64,000 nt of DNA, from assembly GCA_037178675.1 (NCBI GenBank), contig JAYMGJ010000015.1, positions 1-64,000 on the forward strand. The letters are read 5' to 3'. Below, in pieces: positions 1-12,479 of the stretch. Below the pieces are notes generated by a model. It was not told where the DNA came from. It made no database searches and was given only the letters and a program-made list of their open reading frames with translations. Every line of letters begins with the position of its first letter. Within the stretch, counting starts at the first letter, position 1. The stretch is from Scleroderma bovista (Eukaryota > Basidiomycota > Agaricomycetes > Boletales > Sclerodermataceae). Both the position numbers and the translations under genes were made by a program.

Positions 1-1571
1 AACAATCAGACTTCAACTCCTAGCCCACATCTCACCTTTCACAAGCACAGCCTCGTCGACCCTTTCCTCTCATATAGATCTTCCACCAAATGTGACGTCT
101 TATCTTCCTCTCTAAATATAACTAGCGCAGTTTCATCGTCCGTCCTTGCGCCTCCATCGTTTATCCATTCATAGATCACCGATGTTCACTTATTTAAATG
201 TGTGTTACTTTCATCGCAGACAATAAATTAGATTATTTCCTTTTCATACGAATTCTCCGTAAACAAGGCGCCTGCCGTCGAAGACGGCGTTGTCTTTCTC
301 GTATCAGTTCAGTTCATTTCATAATGCCCATCCACTAATATTACCACCACCACCACCACCAGTGGATTCACACTCACCATAATGACACCTACAATGACAT
401 CCGCCACAACCACCCCAACAATGACGTCGACAACGACAACTATCTGCATCTTGCAGAAGCATGGCCACGACCTCGGACACCTACCTACCACTGCCGACGT
501 GGAACATTGCGCAAAACCAGTGAGCATCACCACCACCCACCCGTGTAGCCAGCCGGGCCCCCACGCCAACATTGCTACCACTGCCTTCAACTGGTGGCAC
601 AACGATGTCATTGGCGGTTACCACCATCACCTTACTGGGGACAATGACGACGACGACTACGGCCACCGGCCAGCGACACGATGACATTAACGACACCCGC
701 GACCACTACATACTGTTGTGCATCCAGCGACACACGGATGACCTCTTCCATCTCCACACGCAGTCAGCGGCACGACAACAGACGGCGACGGCGACCCGTG
801 CAGCCTGCCTGCCCTGCGACCACCACAGCACACATGGACGCAAGCACAGTGATCAGTATCATCACCACCTTCTCTGCCACCATGCTCACCCTCCTGATGA
901 CGATGATGATGACACGCACGCAGGTACTGCTGCTGTGAGACGACGCCGACAGAGAGTGCGACCGTGAGCACCACCTCTTCACTACCTCCCTCTCACGCCG
1001 ACGACCACCACAGCACGCATGCACACACGTCGACGATCACTCCACGACGCGCACATAGCTAGTTCACTAGATATATTATGTATAGTATACATGACATGCA
1101 GATTAATAGTGCTCTGCAGGGGTAAGTGACCCTGTCACACTGTATATATACCCTTCGACTTATAAGTACCTATGGGCACACAACAATGACGACGACGAGG
1201 TGCAGGATGTACATTCCGTTGTAGCTTCCTCCCCTTAATATGGCTCGCCTGTGACTTTCAACCTGAGCGCCAATGATGGAGACCCGTGTGTTTTCCACAG
1301 AATCATACACTACTGTCCTATTTCTCACCCACGGTGGATACACAAGACCAATCACCGCTTAGTTGGCCTGGAGAATCTTTCTAACAATGCTATACATAAT
1401 GGTGGCAAAGTATGTAGTAAGTACTAGAGTCAAAAGTTTCAGGGCGGTGCCGACCGGACCGCTAAGCCTGCCAGTTTGATTCTACTACACCTGGTTTTGT
1501 TCCCGCCTGCTTGCAGTGTATCCCACCATTTGCCTGCCAACCCTCAACGCTTCATCCTTCGACCTTTAAAT
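1..1571. other. Intergenic, no supported gene; CA/GAC-rich low-complexity tract
   Basis: No convincing coding region is seen. From about 330 to 1040 the DNA is built of imperfect ACC, CAC and GAC triplets (a run of ACC units lies near 340-362). This opens overlapping Thr/His-rich or Val-rich frames on both strands at once, which is what low-complexity DNA does and not evidence of genes. Bases 1050-1160 are AT-rich with TATA-like strings. The last 100 bases should hold the promoter and 5' leader of the OPA3-like gene. Confidence 0.6.
335..1040. repeat. Imperfect ACC/GAC triplet low-complexity region
   Basis: The stretch is dominated by CCA, CAC, GAC and ACA triplets, with a short ACC microsatellite near 340-362 and a GAC/GAT run near 645-660 and 895-915. 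Strand composition is strongly skewed. All frames are open for short distances, and the resulting peptides are Thr/His/Asp-rich or Val-rich and mutually overlapping. Confidence 0.55.
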
Positions 1572-2460
1572 ATGGCCACCGTCAAGCTTGCCACGCTCGT
1601 CATTCGTGTGAGTCGTGTATTTGACCTCCGTGCACTGACAGCAGCTGTAATCCCTACTTCACAGACCATCGCAAAACCCATATCTGCACAGCTCAAGAGC
1701 CAGGCGACGCAGTAAGCTCACTTCCACCGCTATGAGTACGCACCACCTCAGTGATAATTTGAATGACCCTACACTGTAATGCTTGCGTGTTTGGTACCCC
1801 TACGGACTGGACACTAGGCACCCCACGTTCCGCAACCTGTGCGTCTCACTCGCGCAAAAGATGCACACGACAGAGGTATCCCTCCGCACGAACATCCTCG
1901 GTGAGCCAGCTCGCTCTCATGTTCGTCCGCTCTCCGAGACACGGTGCGTGTGTTATGCTTCCTCACTCCATCCCGTTCCTCACCCTTTCGACCTACTATT
2001 TGCACGCAGAGCCATCGAAAACGGCGCAAACGCACTCGCAGAAGGCTTCCTCTTTGCCGTTGCAGCCGCCCTCATCCTCGGCGACACATATCGTACCTCG
2101 CGCGCACAGTCCAAGCGGCGCGACACGGTCGATGACAAGCTGGATGAGCTCGCTGAATCAGTATCTTCTCTCAGTGCGGCCGTCGAGCGGCTTGAACGGG
2201 CACAGGAGGAACTCGATGGCCAACGAGAGAGGAATGACGATTTGGCACGGATCGTAGAGCGCGTGGTAGAGATTGGACTGAGAGGTGGGTGGGCAGAATT
2301 CGAGGATACCCCCCTCAGGGTACCGAGAGTGGATCTGGTGTCCCCATCGGTGCGGTTGAAGGCAGCAAAGGCGCTGGATGAATCAAGGTCGTCGACGGAC
2401 GGTAAATCCGATCTAGAAGCGGATAGACCAGTCTCATCATCATCCGCAAAGTTGTCATAA
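1572..2460 (+). CDS. OPA3-like mitochondrial protein (4 exons, 219 aa)
   Basis: Predicted exons are 1572-1607, 1665-1711, 1818-1943 and 2010-2460, all joined by GT-AG introns in phase. The product begins MATVKLATLVIR, continues TIAKPISAQLKSQA, then has a conserved block reading HPTFRNLCVSLAQ and an ALAEGFLFAVAAALIL hydrophobic segment at about residues 80-97. That order (N-terminal targeting helix, central conserved block, single membrane-like helix) is the OPA3 family pattern. Family members are inner or outer mitochondrial membrane proteins linked to mitochondrial morphology and metabolism; the exact biochemical role is not known. Residues about 110-175 form a charged probable coiled coil, and the last 50 are Ser-rich and probably disordered. 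The start was chosen because the family begins with this basic amphipathic stretch. I am confident of the family, less so of function here. Confidence 0.9.
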
Positions 2461-4061
2461 CGCTCGCAATTCTCGATCCTATCCCAATTCTACAGGACAC
2501 ATTTGTCACGTGACATGTGAGTCCAAGATCAACGAACCCAACGCTTACGCGACAACGAGGAAACAGCGCACTAAGTTAACAGACATTTACTATTGCATTT
2601 GCATATTATCCCATCTCCATCCATCATATACCCTATTCCATTACCTTAATTGGTGATTCTGGACGGAGCGTAACGGCATCTCCAGCCAGGTACGTCTGTG
2701 ACCACATACGAGTTAAGTCAGCGCCCCTGCCTCCTCCACGCTATTACTCCTACTGCACCACAAAGGTACTTGATCGTACCACCCATCCGCTGCACCTCGA
2801 TCCATATATTTCTCGTAATGACGATGCCGAGGACGGCAGTACTGCAAGAGTGACGGTCAAGGTGGTGTGTGCGTGGGGGTTCATCGTGTCTTTCCTCTCA
2901 AGCCCTTAGCGAACGCAGTGTTACTGCTATTCGAAAGACGAGATCGAGGAATCTCTGATGCCCTGATGCTACTAGAGCGTGCGGCCAGCTGGCACCTTTT
3001 AGATGGCGTGGGCAGGGGTTGGTGGGCGAATAGGCTTAGCAGCTCCTGTTTCTTCACCTCCCGTATTTGTAGGTCCCCCGTCCTAACTCGCCAACTATCC
3101 CCAGGGTTATTTATCCGATGTGTTATTGGCAATACAAATCGCATTATGGCCTTCTTCGAGACTGGACGTACGCCTATGTGCCCACTCATACCTCCAGATC
3201 ACCCAAAGTGACATGCACACGAAAGGTATAACGGAATGGACCTTTTCCTAGGGACCTGTCGAAATTGAGTTTTCCGTCAGAATCTCCCTAGGCGGTCCTG
3301 AGAGTCGAAGGAAATTAGTCTTTTTGGCACAGAGCTGGATTTTAACTCCGATTATCCGAAACTGTGATCGACGAGATGCATTGGATTACATTCAAATTAG
3401 CAAACTCCTCGGCGGTAAGCAAGATACATACTAGCATCGCGAATTTGGCCAGATTTACCCCACGAATCACTTCATATTTCACCCGCATTCCTATCATAGG
3501 GTCTGACAGCTTCAATAAGCTTAGACTCAGGTCGTCGAAAGCCTGTCCAGCATGCTTTAACGTTATATGGACTGAGAAATACGGGTCACGCATCCTATTA
3601 CACCCGGTTACTTTCCCTATCTTCTCGTGGAATTTAGAAAGCAAGTTGACCGGGGCTCAAGTTGTAAGTGTAGCTGCTGAAATTCGTGGTCTCTAATCGT
3701 GGTCTTAGTCTGCAAGTGTTACAGATTTTCAGTACTCAATGGGGCTTTCACGTTAATACGTAGGTTTGTTTACGTTCTGTTCGTCCTAGAGGGAGACCCA
3801 GGAACGCTGGCTCGCCTTGATGTCAACACACAGCAGGCCTTGGTCAGCATGTACTGTACTCATCTGGGGTCACGCTCACGCCATAAGACGCCATTGAATT
3901 TCACACGGCCCATTCCATCAGGTTTCTTGGTGGTATACCATTAGTTCCTTTTTGGTCAAAGGGCATCCGGATTCTCTAGCATTCATCTTGTGTGAGTGCG
4001 CTGTTTCCCGCTATTCTCGCGTCTAATTCACTCTGAAGCCCTGCTTGCGCGGAACGGCGCC
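2461..4061. other. Intergenic, no supported gene
   Basis: Two overlapping open frames of about 100 codons on opposite strands lie at 3342-3696, and another pair at 2867-3211. None has splice sites giving a longer product or a family I recognise. A TTAGGGAC-like patch near 3240-3300 contains partial inverted copies of CCTAGG, which may be remnant mobile DNA but shows no ends. The last bases carry the F-box gene promoter; I see no clear TATA box. Confidence 0.5.
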
Positions 4062-5706
4062 ATGGATTCTGAACTCGCCAAGGCGCGAGCTGAATTAAAC
4101 CTATTGGAGCAACAAGAACAATATCACCTGGATCAGCTTTACAGCACACGCAATGCCATTCAAGTACAAAGGATGCAGATCAAGGAAATCATTAGCCAAA
4201 GGCCGGTTCCCATCAACCGCCTGCCTAACGAGGTGTTTTTGCGGATATTCGACCTTGTCATCCAAGTGGGCCGTTCTGAGTGTGATGTACACGACGTACA
4301 CGACCACCGCAACGTTCTTATGACTGTGTCTCGCTTCTGGAGGGAACTCGTTCAGAATAGTCCCAAGCTCTGGACGTATATTCGCCTGATCGGGATCACG
4401 AGATGCTCTACATCTTTCGTGCAGATCCACATAGATCGTAGTGGCCAGTGTCCTCTAGACATTGAAATTGCCGGTTGGTTTAACCCCAGCTGGCAGCCAC
4501 CGGCCCTCAGCAACTTACTCGACATCGTGCTTCCGCATGCTTACCGTTGGCGGAGCCTCGTCTTCTCTGGAATGCCTGAGGAGTGCGCGTTGCTGGCCCT
4601 TAGTAGACTCAACGGGGCGGCATTCCCCTCCCTCACCCATGTCAATGTGTCTCATATCCCTGGTACCGACACTCCATACGACTACCAGTTTCTCAAACCT
4701 GAAAATGTTCCAAGACTCAACAACTTGCAACTTCATGGAACTACCGTCTGGAACGTTCTCAGACCCCCTTCCGGCCTCACCAGCCTCACGCTCAGTTGGA
4801 ATTTCGCAGGCGGTGGTACACCTCCGGTACTGTTATCCGCCCTTCACAGCCTAAAATTCCTCTCGCTTGAAGGTTCAACTCAGACTTGGGAAATTAGACC
4901 TAATAGTATTCACTTGCCGCTGCTGGAATCTCTCATTTGCAAGGTTTCCCATCCTGGCGAGCTATTGAGAGCTATGTCAGTCCCGAGGCTTACCCGATTC
5001 GACTGTAGCGACTCATTGGAACCAACGGCCGACGTGTTTTCTACACTTCCCTTCGGCTCATTTTCGACTGTTCGTCATCTTTCCATCGATTTCGCTCGAA
5101 ACCGGCAAGTGAACCCGTGTGTCCGCGTCATGGATCTTTGCATTGCGTTTCCTAGTGTGCGTCATGTAGCCCTAGACGTACATGACATCCGCGAGTTCTT
5201 CTGCCGTCAGAGTGGTTCGTATCCTGCAGACCATTGGGATCAACTCGAAATCTTGTCTATCAGAGGGAATAGCATATCTCCGCAGCTCTCGGAAATCCAA
5301 AATTATGTTAGACCTTGGATCCTACAGCGGTCGCATTGGGTAGTAAAACTGGCGTTGCGAATCGAATTCTCTTCTAGCACTCTCTCCGAGGTCGACGAGG
5401 ACTTGCTCACCACTTTCTACACGTCGTTAAATCAATATTGTTCGGCGGAGGTATGTTTGAAGGATGTCTCGCTCCAGCATTCCGTCGTAATCTCTGGTAT
5501 GGAAAATGGTTCGCTGAAACTCAGCTTGGTACGTGCTTTACTTATTTCGCGTACCGATATTAACTTGGAGTTCCCCTCTACCATGTGCTTAGGTCGTCCA
5601 TGGGATATCATCTGGCATAGTTAGGGAACTTGGCCAAGCATCCGTGGGAGGCCGTGTCAAACAAAGTATAGTGGAGCGGTGCAGGCACTGCCTCGCATAT
5701 GGATAG
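4062..5706 (+). CDS. F-box protein 1 (2 exons, 526 aa)
   Basis: Exon 1 is 4062-5528 and exon 2 is 5593-5706, with a 64-base intron starting GTACGT. Residues 1-45 are a short Leu/Gln-rich coiled coil (MDSELAKARAELNLLEQQEQ), followed at about 51-67 by an F-box core, INRLPNEVFLRIFDLVI. The rest is a roughly 450-residue region with spaced LP.L..L repeats resembling degenerate leucine-rich repeats. F-box proteins are substrate receptors of SCF ubiquitin ligases, bound through Skp1; the substrate cannot be inferred. The first ATG of the open frame is upstream, but this ATG matches the N-termini of the paralogues in this window. The last exon was found because its product (GISSGIV..., Q, C..C) aligns with the last exons of the paralogues and gives nearly the same total length (526 against 525). 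Confidence 0.87.
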
Positions 5707-6168
5707 CACTTCAGCTGAAGGATCGCTTGCAGTTACATTACTTACATATCTCGCTCTCAGTGCATTTCCCAGACTCGTATCGATATTATCCGATTCCCCT
5801 GTTGATCACTTTCGGCTGCTATTTATTTGTACAGACGAGATATCAAAGATCGGCGCATTCAATTCCTTCGCCTCCGTGAACACACCAATTCGAATATCGG
5901 ACTATGTCCCTCGGCTGTCAGTGCATGCGAAACGATCGTTCTATCGAGTGTCTGGGTTTGGGAAGCTACACTTATTGTGTGTAAAGAGAATGGTCAAATA
6001 GAAAAAGTACACGATATAATGGAGTAGAAAAGACGACAGATTTAAAGGAAGATTATTAATCCAAAAGAGGCAGAGTGCTATAACGAAATTACGCAGAACA
6101 CAGGGCTAGAAGAAAAACCTACTATGGAAAGCGCCTATAGGATATCGCAGCAACAGGAGGTAGGATTG
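5707..6168. other. Convergent intergenic region between two F-box genes
   Basis: This is the shared 3' region of two tail-to-tail F-box genes. Short open frames here are unsupported. AT-rich strings near 5998-6060 (AATAGAAAAAG, AGATTATTAATC) are plausible 3'-end signals for the upstream gene, but no strict AATAAA is seen in the expected place. Confidence 0.5.
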
Positions 6169-7891
6169 TTACTCCGAAGGTGTTTGGAGAGTCAGCAATT
6201 CGCAAGCATTTTTGATGGCCCTTGTGACACAAATAGGAATTTCAGGGATCACCTTTCGTACAAGTTACTCATAAATTTGGCTGCAAGTGTTCAAAAGAGA
6301 TCACATACCACTTTCATCGAAGAAGGCTCTGCTACATTTCCAGAAAATGTTAGTGGGGGACTCAAGGGAACATCTTCAAACTCCAAGGTGCAATATTCAT
6401 GAAGTGACTGATATAGTGCCAACAACCATGTGGAATTATGTTCCCATACCTCATCATACTGAATGTTAGAGAAGACCACATGGAGCACAGGCAGTCCCCT
6501 ATTCCGTCGATGTTGAAGCCAAAGAATGAATGGATTTGGCATTCGGAGAACCTCATCAGCTAGTCCAATGAAAGTTATATGCTGGAGGCTCTCCCAATTG
6601 TCTGCTATGCAAGAGCCCTTGCACATTTCAAAGATGTGAGGGATGTAGGCTGGAAGGAGTTCCACATGGCGAACACAAGGAAATGCCAGGGAGATTGCCT
6701 TGGCTTCATAAATTTGGTAGTAACTCGCCTCAGTGCGAAGCCAAAAAGAAAGAGATTGGACTGAGCTGAGAACACATCCAAGATTAGATGAATGGAGTCG
6801 CCCGAGATGGGATGGTCGATAATCACAGTGGCGGAGCTGTGGAGCCACGAGTGCTTGTAGAAACTCCTCTGGCCTAGATGCTAGTCGGAGGGTGATCTTC
6901 TCAAGAAGGGGAAGGTTGATACTGTCGGGTTGAAGCTGCCAATGGGTAAAGTTTCCACTGAGAGAGAGCACCTTCAGTGTCTGCAATGAGCGAATACTAG
7001 GAATTGTCGATTGGGATGCCCTAGGCTCCTTGTAGTAATCAGGAAGTGTCAAAGATAGGGTCTCAAGCCCTGGAGGAAGATCAAAGTCGTCTTTGTGAGT
7101 GTAACTCAGCACTGCTTGCTTGAGACGAGGAATGTTTTGTGGTCGAAGGAATCCCTGGTAACCAGCTTGAGGATCACTGCCTGGAAACAGTTTTGCGGGA
7201 ATATCAACACTGGACAGGCAAGAAAAGAACAGGCCATCGATGCTTCTAAAGATGAGATTGAAGGCCTCTTGACAAGAAGACCCCCGCACAGTAAATGTGC
7301 GCCAGCGCGATACACAAGCCACCACAGCATCCAGCATTTCACCAAGGTAGTGTGTGTTCGAGTCTCCGAACCAACTATCAATATAGACGTCGATGAGACA
7401 AGTGCGGCTCCTTGTTGCATGCATGTGCACAACTGAGGGCGGCAACCTCCGCGCTAAAGTGATTTCAGTCCAGAGGTTAGGGCAACCGAAAACCAGGTTT
7501 CTCCAATGGCGAGATACGCCAGCTAGTTCACCCTTCCTCCGAATTTGATCTATGCGATCACGGGATAGGTCGTCAGAGGGACTTGCACGAATTGCAAGGC
7601 CAATTATTTGCAGCAGGGATTCAACCGGGAGGCGATTAATAGGCGGTTTTCCGCTTCGGACAAGGTCTTCAAGCCTTCTCCTCTGTGCTTGAGTAGCAGC
7701 ACGAGTATCCGCAAGTTGTTTGAGTAGCTCGTTTTCACGCTTCTCTAGACGGTCCAGTTCTGCTCGTGCGGCCGAGATTTCGTCAGTGAAGTTGCTAGAG
7801 GTGAAGCAACCACATAGTATACATGAGCAGCTCCTGATATGATAGTGATACATGCATACCGACTGGGTGTTCTCCAATTTACTGACTTCAT
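6169..7891 (-). CDS. F-box protein 2 (3 exons, 533 aa)
   Basis: On the minus strand the predicted exons are 7891-7860, 7794-6309 and 6252-6169. The first intron joins a short leader (MKSVNWRTPSR) to a coiled coil reading EISAARAELDRLEKRENELL. The F-box core is PPINRLPVESLLQIIGLAI, followed by VSRHWRNLVFGCPNLWTEI, the stretch typical of this Agaricomycete F-box family. The body is degenerate LRR-like. The terminal intron (GTATGT..AAAG, 56 bases) leads to a last exon beginning VIPEIPICVTRAIKNA, which aligns with the last exons of F-box genes 1, 3 and 4. Start choice is uncertain because the paralogues begin MD.. at the position where this gene has an intron. It is divergent from the MTOC gene at 8105, with 213 bases between start codons. 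Confidence 0.8.
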
Positions 7892-8104
7892 CCTCGGGGA
7901 GTTGGCGTATGTAGCTCAATACAGTTTTATACAAGTTTTACATGTTCCAACATATTAGGGCACATCACGTGACGTGATCAACCCCGTTTACCTGTCCTCG
8001 TCTGACCGTCAGTGATCACCCCAAGATCAACTTCAATATCGACCTGCAAGTATTTCACCGCACGATATCTAGTGGCATAACGGTGTCGCCGTATTGCTAG
8101 GACG

Positions 8105-11100
8105 ATGTCAGCGGCACTCAATATGAGGCCAGACTCATCCAACCACTCTGCCGCGACACTTCCAGATATCTCTCTCGGTTCACTTGTCTCTGGAATATCA
8201 ACGCCCGGTCGGGTACTCCGTGCGCCTTCAGCAGCCTCGCAGAGTACAGCACCATCATCTGCTCCACTCTCCACACCCTCACCACCTGTTGGCGGTCATG
8301 CCACATCAGGGCTAAGAAAGCGTCTCGACGTACTTGCATTGTCGGGTCGCGGCGATGATGATGGAATTGACGATAGCGTCGATACTGAAGGTGGTGGTAC
8401 CGGTGGCGGCTACTTGGACACTCCAGCTGCGAAACTAGATGGTCCCGAAACGCCTGTTGCAAGGCGAAGAGCACGAGGGAATGCCCCAGGAGGGAAAGGC
8501 GTTACGCTTACCCTCCGTGATCAGGAGAAGGTATGTCGCTCCTGTTGTTGTCGGAGGCTGACCTGATGCTGTGCTGCTACCACTACATTTATTTGGTGGT
8601 ACACTACGTAGCACATCGACGCACTTAAGAAGGAGAACTTCAACATCAAACTCAGGGTTCATTTCCTCGAAGAACGACTCGCACAACTTGCCCCCGACCA
8701 GGTCGACGCTGCACTCAAACAGAACGTGTCCCTAAAAGTAGAGGTCCAGCAGCGGGGTCTCGAGTTGAAGAAACTCAAGCGACTTGTCCTTGAGCTTGAA
8801 CGCGAACTCGAACGGACACAGCGGGAACGGGAACGTGCTACGTCTTCAAATTCACAACGAGGAACAGAGAGAGAGAAGGAGTTGGAATCGAGGCTCGGGG
8901 AACGAGAGAGAGAGTTGAGAGAACTGAGGAGGGGACGGGTTAGTGCTGCAGATGCAGATGCACTCCGACAGGCCGAACTCCGCAATGAAGAGCTGGAAGA
9001 GGAGTTGGAGAACGTCCGGGGACTTCTAGAAGAGAACATGGACGAGCTTGAACGACTAAGAGAACTGGTCGAGAAGCAAGGCGATGCCCAAAGTGGCACT
9101 TGGTCGCGCAAGGTATCGTCCTTGGAGACGGAGAACGAACAGTTGCATGCAAAACTTGAGGAGCAGGGCGAACTTTTGGCACAGAAAGAGGACGAGGCGT
9201 CGGATCTTGCTGATGAGGTTGATAGACTCCATCTAGAGCTACAGGAACTCCAGCGGAGATATCAAGCCGAATCGGTCGAACGGTCATCCTCGCGTGCTCA
9301 GATACTGGAAGAGAGGGAGGAGAGAGAGGCTGTCGAGGAGGACCTCAATGCAGTGCGGGATAGGCTAGCGGCGACGATGATCGAGCTACAACAGAAAGAA
9401 GACGAGCTGGAGATGAAGAATAAGGAGATCGAGGATCTCGTGGCCGACCACGAGCGGATCGTAGGCGTCGTTGAGGATGAATGGAGAGGCGAAGTGGAGG
9501 AAGCAAAGGCACAAGTGGAAGAGCTACGTGACGTGCGTATCCAACTTTGTCCAATTTTATTTTATATTCAATTGAGACGACGTTGATGCACGTGAATCCA
9601 CAGGCCCTTGCAGAACGAGAGACGGAATCCAAGGAACTCCGTCTCAACATCTCAGAATTAGAAGCCAACACCAACGACCTACATGCTAAATTCGAGGCTA
9701 CGCTACAACATCTCGAGAAAGAAGCCGAGGAAAGAGACACTGAGCTCGAGGCTGCGAACCGCGAGATCGAAAAATTAGGAGAACAGGTTTACCTACTGGA
9801 GGTCGAGAATGATAGAGTAAAAGAGGAATATGAGCGCATGCGGGAGGACGAGACAGTAGAGCGTGAACGACTCGAGGCGCTCGCCACTGCACTCAAAGAT
9901 GTGAGTGGTGCCAATGATAATCCACCTTCGGGAATTGATGGAATTGCCTTTCCAGAAAGTTAGTATGCTCAAGACCCAACTTCAAGACCTACAGGACCTC
10001 TACGATCAGACATGTACGGACATCCACGCACACAGATCACGTCAAGAAGAGCTCGCCCGACACGTCGAGGATCTTGTTGCCGAACTCAAAGCAGAGCGCG
10101 CTGAACGCGACCGCATCGAACAAGACTTCCTCAACGCTGAAAAGGACTTTGACTCTGAACTCCGACGCGAGCGGCGTACGCTCGAGAACAAAGAGGCTGC
10201 CCTACGCGATGCCCTTGATAACCTCGCGAAGACGCAGACAATGCTCGAGCAACGGGAAGATGATCTCAAAGCTGTCCAAGATGCGCTCAAGACGAATGAG
10301 GAGGCGTCGAAGAAGCTTGGAGAGTCCCATACGACGGCCAAATTCTCGCTACAGCTCGAAGTGGATAGGTTAAAGAGGGATGTGCAGACACTCGAGGATG
10401 CGCTCACACGTGCACGGCAGGATATCACGGAGCGGGAGGGCACGATGCGCGAGCGGGACACCACGATCGACAAGTTGCACAACGAGGTGCGCGATTTGAC
10501 GACGCGGCTGGGTAACCAAACGCAGACGCGGCTGCACCTTTCCGAGAAGCTGGATAGTGCGCAGGCGGGTTTCAAGACAGCCGAGACTGAGCTTGCGACG
10601 TATAGGTCCCGCGTGAATGAGCTAGAGGCTCGGCTGTCCAAGGACCAGAAACAACTACTGAATGCTGAGGCACAATACCGGGATCAGTTAACAGAGCGGA
10701 ACACACTATTGTTGACGATTTACCAGTACATGGACAAGATTCTTGGAGTTGACAAGACACCTGTATGTCCTGACATGTCTTTTTTGTTCGTTCATTAATT
10801 CCGACCACTTTTGTAGAAGAAAAGTGGCCAAGCTGAGACGAAGCCGTTCACAAACTTCGGGGTATTTCATGACAACCTCATCACGCGACTTAAGGCACTC
10901 TCTCAGATTCAGCTTGATTTCGACAAGCGCGTTAAGGAGGCAGAAACGCGCTTCGCAGAGAAATTGACAGATATGCGGAAACAACTTGATACACGGTGGA
11001 AACAGCTCGACAAGTTCGAATCGAGTGTCAAGGCATATGCAGACGCGAAAGCCACGTGGCGACGCAAGTATGTGACAAAAGAGGGTGAACTGGAGGCGCT

Positions 11101-11651
11101 CAAGGTTCGTGATTTTTCCGATGTACAGTCTATGTTGGTCACAATGACTCACATGAATACTGTATGTCTAGGCCACGAATAATGACTTGGTGCAACAATT
11201 GTCGACCGCACGGCGACCTACACAAAGCGATTCCCAAGAAACGCGGACGCTTTTGTCTCGGGCCGTTAATGCGGAGAAGCGTCTCAACGTGGTCCAAAAC
11301 CAGCTGTTGCAAACAGAAGAAAAAATTTCTTCAATAAACCAGAAGACAACCACCACTGATGCTAAATGGGAAGCCCGTGTTAAGGAATACGAAGCTCGAT
11401 TGAAGGCCGCAGAAGAGAAATACAAGCGTGAGCGGCAGGGCAACAAGGAAAGAATCTTGGAACTCGAGAATCAGATAAAGTGCGATTATCTCGTCTCCAG
11501 CCAACGTTGCGCAAATAACTGACGTTTGTCGTTCTCCGACGATACGAACAGGAGTCTCGAACGCCAGAACGAGTTGGCCCAGAAACGGAACGCACAGCTG
11601 GACAACGTAACTGAAGCTGTTAAAAGTAGCAACGGCGCTCGATCGCGGTAA
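8105..11651 (+). CDS. Microtubule-organising coiled-coil protein with centrosomin CM1 motif (Mto1/Pcp1/ApsB type; 7 exons, 1048 aa)
   Basis: Predicted exons are 8105-8530, 8612-9532, 9604-9900, 9956-10762, 10817-11104, 11172-11479 and 11552-11651. Residues 1-130 are Ser/Pro-rich and probably disordered. At about 132-165 the split motif LTLRDQEK / HIDALKKENFNIKLRVHFLE is the centrosomin N-terminal motif (CM1, Cnn_1N), which in fungal Mto1, Pcp1 and ApsB recruits and activates the gamma-tubulin complex. Nearly all of residues 165-1030 is a continuous coiled coil rich in Glu, Leu, Arg and Lys. A conserved patch, KPFTNFGVFHDNLITRLKAL, lies in exon 5. The role is microtubule nucleation at spindle pole bodies or cytoplasmic organising centres. 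The last exon (SLERQNELAQ...) was placed by a phase-2 intron at 11480-11551. The family call is secure; whether it is the Mto1-like or Pcp1-like paralogue is not. Confidence 0.9.
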
Positions 11652-12479
11652 TTAGATGGGTTCATCCTCCATTACTCTTGACCCGCCACGAGTTTTTAAT
11701 GGCTCACGTTGATCATGACCTTATGGCTCACCCTCACCTACATTTCCATTCTCCGCTTTCATTATGCTTTCGAGTGTCGTTTGCAACACATTCATAATTG
11801 CGTACCATACAATCCCAACCTGTACTTATCGACCCAGATTGCTCCACGAGTATCCTAGCCCGGCCATTAGGCCTTTTCTGTTTATGATTCCGATTTCGCA
11901 GGCGGATTAGACTATCTTCCTTGGGGTGCGACTATAGGCGAGTTGGAAGTTGTAGTATGGCTTGCCAACTAACCCGTCCAACCACAGGAACACAGGATAA
12001 GTAAGCCATGAGGTTGTATTCCGAACCACTAACCATGGATCAATCATAGTGCAGTGTAACTATGTCGGTTCCTCGGGCCAACATCAGAGACTAATCTGAC
12101 TTGGGCTGAAATAAAGGCTCATCCAATTTTTAGTTCGGTTGAACTACTTCCCAGATGGCCACTGAACATCCACGGGGCCAATCAGGTTAATTCTGGTGAT
12201 GTATACACTCGCTTCAGCACAGTGATGAATTGTGATTGCCGTGTCCCTCCGGGTTTTGTTCAGTGTGAGCAGCGTCGCCATTACATAAATTGTATCGACC
12301 GTTTGTGGCTGATTCTCATATTCGACTTTAGCTTTCGTAGGGGCTCATTCGTGCCCCCACAAATTGTAGTGGACTTCCGGATCGCGGGCGCTGCCATAAG
12401 GTCAATCATAATTGACTATTGAAAAATCGAACGTCTTGTGTGAATTGACAATTGATCCATTGAAATGGTTCTCACAGTT
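11652..12479. other. Intergenic, no supported gene
   Basis: No gene is seen. The only long open frame (12222-12422, plus) has no recognisable family. It lies directly before the decayed MFS copy, so degraded exons of that copy could extend into its 3' part, but I could not align them. Confidence 0.5.

Noticed and set aside
309..1024. Several overlapping open frames of 70-130 codons on both strands
   Set aside because: All are products of triplet-rich low-complexity DNA, with Thr/His-rich or Val-rich peptides, mutual overlap and no splice or family support.
3236..3300. Inverted CCTAGG-containing patch as a transposon end
   Set aside because: No matching second end, transposase frame or target duplication is visible.
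2867..3696. Paired open frames of about 100 codons on opposite strands
   Set aside because: Neither strand shows a family signature, and the overlap means at most one can be real; nothing lets me choose.
6291..7934. Extending F-box 2 to the full open frame ending CDLF and starting at a TTG codon
   Set aside because: The frame crosses two clear introns (GTATGC..CTCTAG and GTATGT..AAAG); the spliced version aligns better with the paralogues at both ends.
8659..10641. Long Ser/Arg-rich minus-strand frames inside the microtubule-organiser gene
   Set aside because: They are antisense shadows of a Glu/Leu/Arg-rich coiled coil, whose codons read as Ser/Arg/Leu on the other strand.
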